From Elusimicrobia bacterium CG_4_9_14_3_um_filter_62_55 (lineage in GTDB: Bacteria; Elusimicrobiota; Elusimicrobia; UBA1565), in the NCBI GenBank assembly GCA_002790095.1, contig PFUL01000119.1:1-33960 (forward strand): a DNA stretch of 33,960 nucleotides. The letters are read 5' to 3'. Of this stretch, positions 6,994-16,174 are shown piece by piece. The notes beneath the pieces are model-generated. The model had not been told where the DNA came from. It was given only the letters and a program-made list of their open reading frames with translations, and searched no databases. The position numbers and the translations under genes are program-made. The stretch's first letter is position 1. Every line of letters begins with the position of its first letter.

Positions 6994-7374
6994 CTACGAG
7001 CAGCAGTCGCCTTTCTCTTTCTTGGCCTCTGCCCGGTCGACCGGAGCTTCCAGCGGCAGTCCCGCCGCACTCCACTCCGCCACGCCGCCTTTGTAGACGG
7101 AAACGTCGTAGCCCTTGGCGCTCAGCAGTTCCGCGGCCTTGATCGAGGCCTCGCACGAGGCCCCGGCGCAGTAGGTCACGACCGCTTTCTTCTTGTCCAG
7201 TTCCCGAAAACGCGCTTCAAGCTCGGCCCCTGGTATTTTTTTCGATCCCTTGATGACTCCCAGCTTGTAGGACTCGGGAGCAAGCACGTTCACCAACTCG
7301 AACGGATCTTTGCTCTGAATCTTTTTGTTCAACTCGTCCTTTGTGATTTCCTTCAGTTGCACGGCGTTGGTCAT
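6994..7374 (-). CDS. Single-domain rhodanese-like sulfurtransferase
   Basis: A cytoplasmic single-domain rhodanese of 126 residues. The start has an ideal AAGGAGG. The active-site loop CAGASC (residues 69-74) carries the persulfide-forming Cys69 followed by the basic-shape loop usual in the family; KGGVAEW near residue 95 is the C-terminal rhodanese signature. The protein ends with a Lys/Glu-rich tail and two adjacent cysteines (DCCS), which could take part in sulfur or metal handling. Such proteins move sulfane sulfur or act in thiol stress, in line with the neighbouring superoxide dismutase. The physiological acceptor is not known. Confidence 0.9.
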   Translation of the reverse strand: MTNAVQLKEITKDELNKKIQSKDPFELVNVLAPESYKLGVIKGSKKIPGAELEARFRELDKKKAVVTYCAGASCEASIKAAELLSAKGYDVSVYKGGVAEWSAAGLPLEAPVDRAEAKKEKGDCCS

Positions 7375-7439
7375 GACGTCCTCCTTAATTCAATTCCCCG
7401 TCGTTCGATTGCGACGATCCGCTCGGTTCGAACGCGGCT

Positions 7440-7589
7440 TCACACCTTGCCGCCGCGAAGCAGCCGAACGACCAGCACGATCAAGGCGATAACCAGAAGA
7501 AGATGGATCAATCCTCCCCCAAACTGAATGGTGGAACCCCCGATCCACGATAGGACCAGGATTAAGATGATGATGTCCAGAAGTCCCAT
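7440..7589 (-). CDS. Small membrane protein of the lmo0937 type
   Basis: A 49-residue protein starting MGLLDIIILILVLSWIGG, with GAGGAGG just before the ATG at 7589. It has two hydrophobic segments (about residues 3-18 and 26-42) linked by a Gly-rich turn, with the family ending GLIHLLLVIALIVLVVRLLRG. This matches small stress-associated membrane proteins of the lmo0937 family, whose function is unknown. It is a separate unit upstream of the rhodanese gene, with a 65-base gap. Confidence 0.8.
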   Translation of the reverse strand: MGLLDIIILILVLSWIGGSTIQFGGGLIHLLLVIALIVLVVRLLRGGKV

Positions 7590-7750
7590 AGTTCCTCCTC
7601 GCATTCGAACCTTGCTTCCCACAGGGTACGCGAAGCAGTCCCGGATTGCTATGGACGCGATGTCAGACTATTGTCTCAGGCGGCAACGCCTCGTTCCTGT
7701 GGATGAAACAAAACACTTACAACTCGTTCATGTGAATCCGCACGCCGAGC

Positions 7751-7759
7751 TGGCATAAT
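7751..7759 (+). promoter_or_regulatory. Possible extended -10 promoter for the response regulator
   Basis: TGGCATAAT resembles an extended -10 element and lies about 85 bases before the response regulator start. No convincing -35 is seen upstream, as is common for extended -10 promoters. Confidence 0.35.
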
Positions 7760-7844
7760 TCAATTTCACCGAGAAAAAATGGATTTCGGGCCGACGCCGG
7801 AGCGTCCCCGGCACAGGGAACTCGGCGATTCAACGGGAGGTTGC

Positions 7845-8243
7845 ATGCAAAATGGCGGCGGACGGATTCTCTTCGTGGAAGATGACGCGGACCTACGAGA
7901 GTTGATGATGATGGGCCTGCAGGGCGAGGGATTCACCGTCTCCGGCTACGGTTCCGGGGCCGAAGCCGTCGCCGCGATTCGCCGGGAGAGGTTCGATGTC
8001 GCCCTTTTGGATATCGACCTTCCCGACACGCGCGGAGACTATCTCATGCGCCGGCTCAGAAGCATCGCTCCGGGGCTGTTCGTGATCCTCGTCTCTGGGT
8101 CCGCTCCGGTCGACATCGGGATATCCGCGGTCGAGGACGAAGCCGATTCGTTCTTGACAAAACCGTACAAGCTCGCCGAGATCATGTGGCTGCTCCAGAG
8201 GAGTTTGCGGACCGGTTCCCGCAAGTCCGAAGCCTTACACTGA
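7845..8243 (+). CDS. Stand-alone response regulator receiver protein
   Basis: A CheY-like receiver domain of 132 residues without output domain. The ATG at 7845 has GGGAGG four bases upstream. Conserved positions are visible: the acidic pocket EDD (12-14), phospho-acceptor Asp56 in ALLDIDLP, the switch Ser84 in ILVSGSA and Lys106 in LTKPY. A short basic helix follows the domain. It must act by protein-protein contact, for instance in a phosphorelay. No histidine kinase is encoded in the window. The methyltransferase gene follows after 53 bases and may be co-transcribed. Confidence 0.9.
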   Translation: MQNGGGRILFVEDDADLRELMMMGLQGEGFTVSGYGSGAEAVAAIRRERFDVALLDIDLPDTRGDYLMRRLRSIAPGLFVILVSGSAPVDIGISAVEDEADSFLTKPYKLAEIMWLLQRSLRTGSRKSEALH

Positions 8244-8296
8244 TGCCCCCGGTATTTGAAGGAAAGCTCCAAGTTTGTCACCATGAGGGAGCGATT

Positions 8297-9115
8297 ATGT
8301 CTATCGATACGACTCAATCTCCCTTTACCGAGGTGATACGGACCGGGCCCTACCAGATTCGCTTCCCCAAGCGCGATGGACTGGATCAGGACGAGGAGTG
8401 GTGCGAGGTCGAGATAGACGGGGTTTGGAAGCGCGTGCGCTTTCACGACTACGATGTCATCTACCGCATCCCGGGACTTTACGAGACTATTTTTTACCGC
8501 ACTTTGCGCTGCACCTCCCCGACCGTGGTAAACGCGCTGTTGCGCGTAGTGCTGCTGGAGCGCGCTCAGAAGGCGGAGGAACTTTGCGTACTGGACTTCG
8601 GGGCCGGCAACGGCATGGCGGGAGAGGCTCTTCAAACCTTGGGGATACGCAGGATATTCGGGGTGGACATCCTGCCGGAGGCTCAAGAAGCCGCCTTGCG
8701 CGACCGCCCCTGGGTCTACAACGATTACTTCGTCACCGACCTCAATCGCTGGGACCCGGCGGTTCGGTTGCCTCTTGAAGCCGCGAACATAAACACACTC
8801 GTGACGGTGGCGGCTTTGGGATTCGGCGACATTCCGGTGAGGGCCTTTTACAACGCCTTCAACCTCATCCAGGAGCCCGGCTGGGTGGCCTTCAACATCA
8901 AGGAGGATTTTCTCGATGATGGCGCCCGCGGGGGCTTCGCCGGCCTCATCGGAATGATGCGCCGCCGCGGCATTTTGCGCATAGACATCTTCAAGCGCTA
9001 CTGTCACCGGCTGGCCATCACCGGCGAGTCTTTGTTCTACATCGCGGTCGTGGCCCGCAAGCTCAAGGATATCCCGCCCGAACTGCTCGCCCAAGTCGAA
9101 CACACGGTCCGATAA
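8297..9115 (+). CDS. Class I SAM-dependent methyltransferase
   Basis: A protein of 272 residues with the Rossmann-type methyltransferase fold. The start at 8297 is supported by GAGGGAG five bases upstream. Motif I reads VLDFGAGNG (residues 98-106) and the acidic residue that holds the SAM ribose is Asp124 in FGVDI. About 95 residues precede the SAM-binding core. The C-terminal part (FNIKEDFLDD, then a cluster of basic residues and ESLFYIAVV) fits the last strands of the fold. The substrate cannot be told from sequence; small molecules and cell-envelope compounds are both possible. It follows the response regulator gene on the same strand. Confidence 0.85.
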   Translation: MSIDTTQSPFTEVIRTGPYQIRFPKRDGLDQDEEWCEVEIDGVWKRVRFHDYDVIYRIPGLYETIFYRTLRCTSPTVVNALLRVVLLERAQKAEELCVLDFGAGNGMAGEALQTLGIRRIFGVDILPEAQEAALRDRPWVYNDYFVTDLNRWDPAVRLPLEAANINTLVTVAALGFGDIPVRAFYNAFNLIQEPGWVAFNIKEDFLDDGARGGFAGLIGMMRRRGILRIDIFKRYCHRLAITGESLFYIAVVARKLKDIPPELLAQVEHTVR

Positions 9116-9174
9116 GGATTCGTTCGACGCGGCGCACTCCTCGTAGGACCAAATCCCAAGGACCCCTCCGGGCT

Positions 9175-10812
9175 TCAGAGTGAGAGCGACGACCGCTCGC
9201 CCGGGGGCAATTTACTCAGCGGCAGGTCGGGATGCTTGTCGATGAAATAGGAGCAGTCCCATTCCCTCACGAACAACGCGACCGGACGACCCTCCGCATC
9301 CGCCGCCAGGCGCGAGCCGCCCAACAACGCGCTTTCGACGGCCGCCGCCTGCCCCGCCTCCGCGATCCAGCGCATCGCCTTCCATGGGGCCGCCTCCAAC
9401 CGCGACTCCGCTCCGTATTCGGTCTTCAGGCGATGCGTGAGCACCTCGAATTGGAGCTGTCCCACCGCCCCAAGCAGCGCGGCCCGCGAGGCGGACCCGT
9501 CGAGCGTAAAGGCTTGGACGACTCCCTCCTGGAGCAGATGCTCCAGCCCCGCCCGGAAGCGCTTGCTGTGCGCGGTGTCGGCGCAGTGCAGATACGCCAA
9601 ATGTTCGGGTGGAAACCTGGGGACGGGATTGAAGACGATCTCCGCGTCCTCGGCCAGCGTATCTCCGATGCGCAGCTGCGAGTGGCCCACGATGCCCACG
9701 ATATCCCCGGGGTAGGCCTCGTCGACGGTCTCCCGTCCGCGTCCGAAGAGCTTGTGGGAACTGGACAGACGCAGGAGCGCGCCCGTGCGTGAGTGGCGAA
9801 CGCGCATGTCCCTTTGAAAACGGCCCGAGCAGACGCGCAAGAAGGCGAGCTGGTCCCGGTGCTTCGGGTCCATGTTGGACTGGATCTTAAAAACGAACGC
9901 CGAGAAGCGCGAATCCTCCGGCAAGACGAACCCCGACGCGGTCGGCTGCGGACGGGGCGGCGGAGCGAGCCTTAGGAAACCGTCGAGCAAGAGCTGGATG
10001 CCGAAGTTGTTGACCGCGCTGCCGAAGAACACGGGAGTCAAGTCGCCCGCACGCACGGCCGCGAGTTCCAACGGCTCGCCTGCCGCGTCGAGGACGGCCA
10101 GTTCCTCGATCGCCGCACTCAGCGCGCCCGGATCGACCCGGCCTTCCGTCGCCGCCTCGAGGTCGTCGACGACGGTGACCGGGGCCTTGTAGGCGCCGCC
10201 GGGGATGCGCTCGAAGAAGTGCAACCGCTTGCTCGCGCGGTCGTAAATCCCCTTGAAATCCCGGCCGGCGCCCAACGGCCAGTTCATGGGGTAGGCGTGC
10301 AGCTGCAGCCGCGAGTCCAACTCGTCCAGGATGGCGAGCGGCTCCAGCGCGGGCTGGTCGAGCTTGTTGACGAAGGTGAAGATGGGAAGCTGCCGCGCGC
10401 GGCAGATCTCGAAGAGCTTCAAGGTCTGGCTCTCGATGCCCTTGGCGGCGTCGAGGACCATCACGACGGCGTCCACCGCGGTCAGAACGCGGTAGGTGTC
10501 CTCCGAAAAATCCTTGTGCCCGGGGGTGTCGAGCAGGTTCAGCCGCAGGCCGCGGTATTCAAACTGCAGGACCGTCGAACTCACCGAGATCCCGCGCTTG
10601 CGCTCCAGCTCCATCCAATCGGAGGCCGTGCTCCTCTCGTTCTTACGGGATTTGACGGCCCCCGCGAGCTGCACCGCTCCGCCGTAGAGCAGGAGTTTCT
10701 CGGTGAGCGTCGTCTTCCCCGCGTCGGGATGCGAGATGATCGCGAAGGTTCGCCGCCGGAGATGTCCCTCTTCCGGAGGGCGCCGTGCGAGGGGGTCTTC
10801 TGAGTGTTCCAT
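9175..10812 (-). CDS. prfC: Peptide chain release factor 3
   Basis: Release factor RF3, a translational GTPase of 545 residues that removes RF1/RF2 from the ribosome after termination. I chose the ATG at 10812 (MEHSEDPLARR); a possible start 57 bases upstream adds an unrelated tail. GTPase motifs are present: SHPDAGKT (27-34), DTPGH (96-100) and NKLD (150-153). KSRKNERSTASDWMELE and KRGISVSS are diagnostic of RF3 rather than EF-G. Domains 2 and 3 follow with the usual QLQFEVL motif near residue 450. The length is slightly longer than the E. coli protein. It appears to be monocistronic, with a 280-base upstream gap. Confidence 0.95.
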   Translation of the reverse strand: MEHSEDPLARRPPEEGHLRRRTFAIISHPDAGKTTLTEKLLLYGGAVQLAGAVKSRKNERSTASDWMELERKRGISVSSTVLQFEYRGLRLNLLDTPGHKDFSEDTYRVLTAVDAVVMVLDAAKGIESQTLKLFEICRARQLPIFTFVNKLDQPALEPLAILDELDSRLQLHAYPMNWPLGAGRDFKGIYDRASKRLHFFERIPGGAYKAPVTVVDDLEAATEGRVDPGALSAAIEELAVLDAAGEPLELAAVRAGDLTPVFFGSAVNNFGIQLLLDGFLRLAPPPRPQPTASGFVLPEDSRFSAFVFKIQSNMDPKHRDQLAFLRVCSGRFQRDMRVRHSRTGALLRLSSSHKLFGRGRETVDEAYPGDIVGIVGHSQLRIGDTLAEDAEIVFNPVPRFPPEHLAYLHCADTAHSKRFRAGLEHLLQEGVVQAFTLDGSASRAALLGAVGQLQFEVLTHRLKTEYGAESRLEAAPWKAMRWIAEAGQAAAVESALLGGSRLAADAEGRPVALFVREWDCSYFIDKHPDLPLSKLPPGERSSLSL

Positions 10813-11096
10813 GGGATTAGTCTCTAAGCAAATAATAGGGGTCAACCGGCAGTTAAGACGATTCGGCAAGGGCGGGCAAGACGGCTTAAGTCTAAGGGGG
10901 CGTGCAGGGAGTGAAGACCGTTGGGCAAAGCGCCCGACAAAACGACAGGATGGAGGATGAAACGGATTCTCGGCGGCTCACGAAACTATTATACCACAGG
11001 ATCTTCAGTGAGGGATTCTCGGGAGGACTGACCTTGGTCATTGGGCGCAGCGCGCGGAATTCCTAGGATTAAAACGGCAGGATTAGAGAGGCGGGT

Positions 11097-11762
11097 ATGA
11101 AATTCACGATTGTTTTGGCGGGATGCGGTTATCGCGACGGCGCGGAGATCCGCGAAGCGGTTCTGACTCTTCTGGCCGTCGAAAAGCACGGCCATACGTT
11201 TAGGTGCTGCGCGCCGGACAAGATGCAGCGGGATGTCGTCGACCATCTAAGCGGAGAAACCGCAGGGGCTTCCCGCAATGTCCGCGTCGAAGCCGCCCGC
11301 ATCGCCCGAGGAGAGGTCGATGACCTCGCCTCCGTCCGTGCCGTGGATTTCGACGCGCTGGTGTTCCCCGGCGGTTTCGGCGCCGCGAAAAACCTCTGCG
11401 ATTTCGCCGAGAAGGGAGTCGATTGCCGGGTCGACGCGTCCGTGGAACGGCTTATCCGGGAAACGCACGCGGCGGCGAAGCCCATCGGCGCGATTTGCAT
11501 CGCTCCCGTGATAATCGCCCGGGTGCTCGGGAAGCATCGCCCGGTTCTGACCATCGGCTCCGATCCGTCGACGGCCGCCGCACTCGAGACGATGGGCGCG
11601 ACGCACCGCGAAGCGCGGGCGATGGAAGCGGTGGTGGACGGAAAAAATCGTCTCGTCTCGACGCCGGCATACATGTGCGCCGCCGCAATTCCAGAGATCG
11701 CCGCGGGGATCGACAGGCTGGTCGTGGAGGTCGCAGCGCTCGCCGCCCGGACGGGAACCTGA
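11097..11762 (+). CDS. elbB: ElbB-like DJ-1/PfpI family protein (glyoxalase-type)
   Basis: A protein of 221 residues of the DJ-1/PfpI superfamily, ElbB branch. The start has GAGGCGGGT in front. Family features: VLAGCGYRDGAEI at the N-terminus, APDKMQRDVVDHLSGE (39-54), RNVRVEAARIARGEV, FPGGFGAAKNL (90-100) and the nucleophile elbow GAICIAP with Cys134. The E. coli homologue has weak glyoxalase activity and was linked to isoprenoid synthesis by genetics; its physiological role is uncertain. The gene stands alone, convergent with the Cys-motif protein gene. Confidence 0.88.
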   Translation: MKFTIVLAGCGYRDGAEIREAVLTLLAVEKHGHTFRCCAPDKMQRDVVDHLSGETAGASRNVRVEAARIARGEVDDLASVRAVDFDALVFPGGFGAAKNLCDFAEKGVDCRVDASVERLIRETHAAAKPIGAICIAPVIIARVLGKHRPVLTIGSDPSTAAALETMGATHREARAMEAVVDGKNRLVSTPAYMCAAAIPEIAAGIDRLVVEVAALAARTGT

Positions 11763-11795
11763 ACCCGACAACCCTGGCGGTCCCGGCCTAGGCCG

Positions 11796-11849
11796 ATGCC
11801 CGACTCGCCCCAGAGAATCCTGATCGTGTCCTTCCGTTGGGACAGCTAA
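11796..11849 (+). pseudogene. 17-codon stub resembling a glycosyltransferase start
   Basis: MPDSPQRILIVSFRWDS runs straight into TAA. The RILIVSFRWD pattern is like the first beta strand and loop of GT-B glycosyltransferases, and nothing similar follows. It could be a relic from a deletion or a coincidence. No ribosome-binding site is obvious. Confidence 0.2.
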
Positions 11850-11873
11850 GAGATGTAGGCGTTTCCGCCCGCG

Positions 11874-12605
11874 CTATTCGGGCTTGCTCCAGCCGAGTTC
11901 GGCGGAGATTTCGGCGCAGAGTTTATCCGCCTTCATCGAGAAGCGCTGCGCGATCGCGTCCACCTGAACAATGGAGTTGGGAACCGCGTCGGCGATCGGC
12001 GCCGAACCGTCCGCGCTTGCCGGTACGCCCGCGTCGCCGTCCTCGCTCCGGATGCGGCGTATGAGATGGACGAAGACTTCCGCGAGCGGCCCGAGCGTTT
12101 CGGAGAGTTCCTGCCGCGACGCTTCGACCGAGCCGCCGTGCTTCTCGAGAATCTTCCGCGTGACGTGACGCATCAATTCCAAGGAGTCCGAGAACGGAGG
12201 CAGTCCCGCCAGGTAAGGCTTCAACCGGTAGCCGACCGGGCAGGCCGTCTCGAAGACCGCGAGCTGCACCAAAGAGGAGCCGACGCTTTGGAGGTCCCAC
12301 TCCACCGTCTGCGAGCGTCCCTCTCCGTCGACGGCCGTAGCCCGCACGCGCTCGGTCGAACTTCGAGACCGCAGTTTTCCCATCGTCGCCTGCAAAGACA
12401 GCGCGGCGGGACAGCAGTAAATCCCCGTCGGCAAGGTGCACGAGGGACATTTATGAAACGAAAGCATGGTCCACGGCTTGGGCTTCTCCCGGGTGGTCGG
12501 GGTATGCGTGCCGGTTTCCCGGCGCTCGATGTAGAGGAATTCGACGGTGCCGTCGGAAAACTCGATCGAGAGCTCTTGGAACCAGGTGTCCGGAGCGTTG
12601 TCCAT
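11874..12605 (-). CDS. Conserved hypothetical protein with CPSC-CCP cysteine motif
   Basis: A protein of 243 residues, read from the ATG at 12605 (MDNAPDTWFQEL); a TTG 39 bases upstream is less likely. The N-terminal part is beta-rich (FSDGTVEFLYIERRE), followed by LSFHKCPSC and GIYCCPAAL, a Cys cluster about 55-75 residues in that could bind a metal. Residues 80-140 are again beta-rich, then a helical half (MRHVTRKILEKHGGS) ends in LGWSKPE. I do not recognise a named function, although proteins with an HxCPxC plus CP module of this size occur in several Gram-negative phyla. It is transcribed divergently from the following large gene, with an 82-base gap. Confidence 0.7.
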   Translation of the reverse strand: MDNAPDTWFQELSIEFSDGTVEFLYIERRETGTHTPTTREKPKPWTMLSFHKCPSCTLPTGIYCCPAALSLQATMGKLRSRSSTERVRATAVDGEGRSQTVEWDLQSVGSSLVQLAVFETACPVGYRLKPYLAGLPPFSDSLELMRHVTRKILEKHGGSVEASRQELSETLGPLAEVFVHLIRRIRSEDGDAGVPASADGSAPIADAVPNSIVQVDAIAQRFSMKADKLCAEISAELGWSKPE

Positions 12606-12687
12606 GCGTTTCTGAAGTGTAGCCGGAATCGGATTCCCGGGCAAGCGGCGCAGATTTCCTTGCTCTCGGATTTGTTATCGTCAGCCC

Positions 12688-14382
12688 ATGAAGTCCCCGC
12701 TCAGCGCCCTAACCCGGCTGGAACGTCTGCGGCTGCAGTTCGGAGAAAGCCCAGCCCGTGAAAAAATCGCCGCCTTGACGCGGCTCTCCCGCTCCCGCCT
12801 GAAAACCGCCGCGCAAGTAAAGCGCCTGCACGAAATCCTGTGCTTCATGCGCGCCTACCCCGATTCCCGTGAAGTTCTGGACGCGGCGGCGGCGATGCTC
12901 GCGAGCTTCGACCGCCGCGGCGATCTGCGCCGCCGCCGCGCCGCGCTCCGCGACACGGGCATCGCGGGAACCGCGATCTCCTATCCCTTCTTCTGGTTCA
13001 CCGCCGTTTGGCTCGCCCGGCGCTGGCCCGAACGCCTCACGGTGAACTGGACCGACTTCGAGAAGAAGGACGAACTTCCCGATCTTCTGGGGCTGATGCT
13101 GCCCTACGCCCAGATGCCGGTCGTCGATGAATTCGACTACTCGCCGCGGGAATGGGTCGAACTCCTGAAGGCGCCCAAGGAGAGCGACGCCGCGTTTCTC
13201 ATCCGCCGCTTCGCGAACCTCCGGGCGGATTCCTTTCTTAAGGAGAAGCTGTTCGAGCAATTCGATATCCCCGTTAAAATCACGCCCGGCCCAAAGACGC
13301 CGTCTCGAACCCGCGCGGGAAGCCTGCCGAAGCGTCCGGCGCTTCAGAGCGAGCCGCTGTTTCGGGGACGCCCGGATTTAACCCGCGAAGCGCGGCGCGC
13401 TCCCCTTTCCGTTCGCCCGGCCCCCGCGCGCGAGGCGCGAGCGCTGATCGATCTCGCCCGGGAAGCGATGGTGACGCGTCAGCGCGATTTGGATATTTTT
13501 GAAAACGCGAACCCCGCCGACGTCCGCGTGATGGAATTCACGGACGGCCTCGCGCTGGCGTGGTTCGGCGTCCTTCCGGAACGACGGCTTCTTCTGGAAA
13601 CGCTGTACGGGTTCTTGATCCTGAAAAACGGAGTCCCGATCGGCTACGGCGGATCCAGCGCGCTCTTCGGGTCCTCGGAAATCTTTTTCAACGCCTTCAA
13701 GTCCTTTCGAGGCGCTCAATCGGGGACGCTGTTCGCGCGCGTGCTCGCGGGAGCGCGAGCGCTGCTGGGGTCGGATACCTTCACGCTCGACCCCTATCAA
13801 CTCGGCCGAGGAAACGCGGAAGCGATCGACTCGGGCGCCTGGTGGTTTTACCAGAAACTCGGCTTCCGGCCCAAGGACGCCGAACTGCTGCGCCTCATGC
13901 GCCGGGAGCTTAAGAAGATGAAATCCGGGCCTCGGTACCGCTCTTCGGAAGGGACCTTGCGGCGGCTCGCGGAAGGCAATCTCTACCTTCACCTCGGCCG
14001 CGTCCGGGGCGACGTTTTAGGAGAACTCTCTCCCGGAGAGATCTCGATGGGCGCGCTGCGGCTCTTGGCCCGCCGCTTCAGCTCCGACCGCGGCCGCAGC
14101 GACGGCGCCTGCGCGAAGGAAGCCGCCCGGCTGCTGAAGGCCGGCTCGCTTCGGGGCTGGAACGCCGCGGAGCGTCAGGCGTGGACCCGATGGGCGCCGC
14201 TGATTCTGGCTCTTCCGGGAATCGAACGCTGGGACGCTGCGCGGCGGCGCGCACTCGTCGCCGTCATCAAAGCGAAGGGCGGCTCCCGCGAATCGAACTT
14301 CGCCCACCTGATGGACGCCCACCGCCCCCTGCGCGCCGCGCTGCTCCGCCTGCGCGGCGAAGCCGCAACGGCTAGCGAATAG
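12688..14382 (+). CDS. Large unknown protein with a GNAT-like C-terminal part
   Basis: A protein of 564 residues without signal peptide or membrane segment. The first 200 residues are helical and Leu/Arg-rich with a YPFFWFTAVWLARRWPE segment. Residues 205-250 are a basic Pro/Ala-rich linker. Then LETLYGFLILKNGVPIGYGG and EIFFNAFKSFRGA, with WWFYQKLGFRPKD near residue 395, resemble the core strands and the final helix-strand of GNAT acetyltransferases. The rest (PGEISMGALRLLARRFSSDR) is helical. I infer an acyltransferase-like role but the acceptor is unknown and the glycine-rich acetyl-CoA loop is not clear. The gene converges with the small lipoprotein gene; the ends overlap by 11 bases. Confidence 0.7.
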   Translation: MKSPLSALTRLERLRLQFGESPAREKIAALTRLSRSRLKTAAQVKRLHEILCFMRAYPDSREVLDAAAAMLASFDRRGDLRRRRAALRDTGIAGTAISYPFFWFTAVWLARRWPERLTVNWTDFEKKDELPDLLGLMLPYAQMPVVDEFDYSPREWVELLKAPKESDAAFLIRRFANLRADSFLKEKLFEQFDIPVKITPGPKTPSRTRAGSLPKRPALQSEPLFRGRPDLTREARRAPLSVRPAPAREARALIDLAREAMVTRQRDLDIFENANPADVRVMEFTDGLALAWFGVLPERRLLLETLYGFLILKNGVPIGYGGSSALFGSSEIFFNAFKSFRGAQSGTLFARVLAGARALLGSDTFTLDPYQLGRGNAEAIDSGAWWFYQKLGFRPKDAELLRLMRRELKKMKSGPRYRSSEGTLRRLAEGNLYLHLGRVRGDVLGELSPGEISMGALRLLARRFSSDRGRSDGACAKEAARLLKAGSLRGWNAAERQAWTRWAPLILALPGIERWDAARRRALVAVIKAKGGSRESNFAHLMDAHRPLRAALLRLRGEAATASE

Positions 14383-14784
14383 GATCCCCGGAAGCGAGTC
14401 GGCCGGTCCAGCGCCGCTCGGGATCGAGGGTCGCGCGGTCGCGCTCCCCACGGGAGCACTTGCCATAGACGCCGGCGAAGGACTTGCCGTCCTCCGAAAA
14501 AGTCAAAAACAGCGGGCCGGTCCACTCTTCGCCGGGACCGCATTCCTTCGTATCATCATCCTCGCGCCACCACCCCTCAAACTCCCGCCCCTTGAGCGTG
14601 CCGGAGAGCGTTCCCTCGTGGTAGTCATAGCGCCCCTCGACGCTGGAGAGAAGACGGCTCAGGTGCATGCGCTGGAAGGTCGTGTCCCACTCACTCGCGG
14701 CGCGCCTCGGCGCGCCGGTCCAAGCGGAGCAGCCGGCGGCGGCCAGGGCCGCGACGGCCCACACGGTGAAGATCGCAAACCGGC

Positions 14785-14788
<4 letters not shown>
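14372..14788 (-). CDS. Small lipoprotein, likely starting at CTG
   Basis: A protein of about 138 residues. From the CTG at 14788 it reads [20 protein letters not shown], a proper lipoprotein signal with Cys20. The CTG overlaps the stop of the helicase gene (CTGA) and has GGAGG exactly five bases upstream; a GTG at 14764 is the only other start that keeps the lipobox but loses the positive N-region. The mature part is short, beta-rich and contains [17 protein letters not shown] and [13 protein letters not shown], a pattern of beta-sandwich domains with a Cys pair. The function is unknown. It should be anchored in the outer or inner membrane. Confidence 0.65.
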
Positions 14789-16065
<1,277 letters not shown>

Positions 16066-16174
16066 ATGAGTCTATCCATCCATCGAGCATACCGCATATC
16101 CGACGGAGGCACCAGGGCCGGGCGGTCCCAGGCCGGCGCCGAAAATCGGCCCTGCCGATCAGGATCGAAACCCT

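Noticed and set aside
8039-9103. A 354-codon minus-strand frame opposite the response regulator and methyltransferase
   Set aside because: Both plus-strand genes have clear motifs and ribosome-binding sites; the antisense product resembles nothing.
10813-11096. A 24-codon ORF at 10957-11031 with a GGAGG in front
   Set aside because: The product is short and shows no motif, and one ribosome-binding-like site in a 284-base gap is not enough support; otherwise nothing was seen in this gap.
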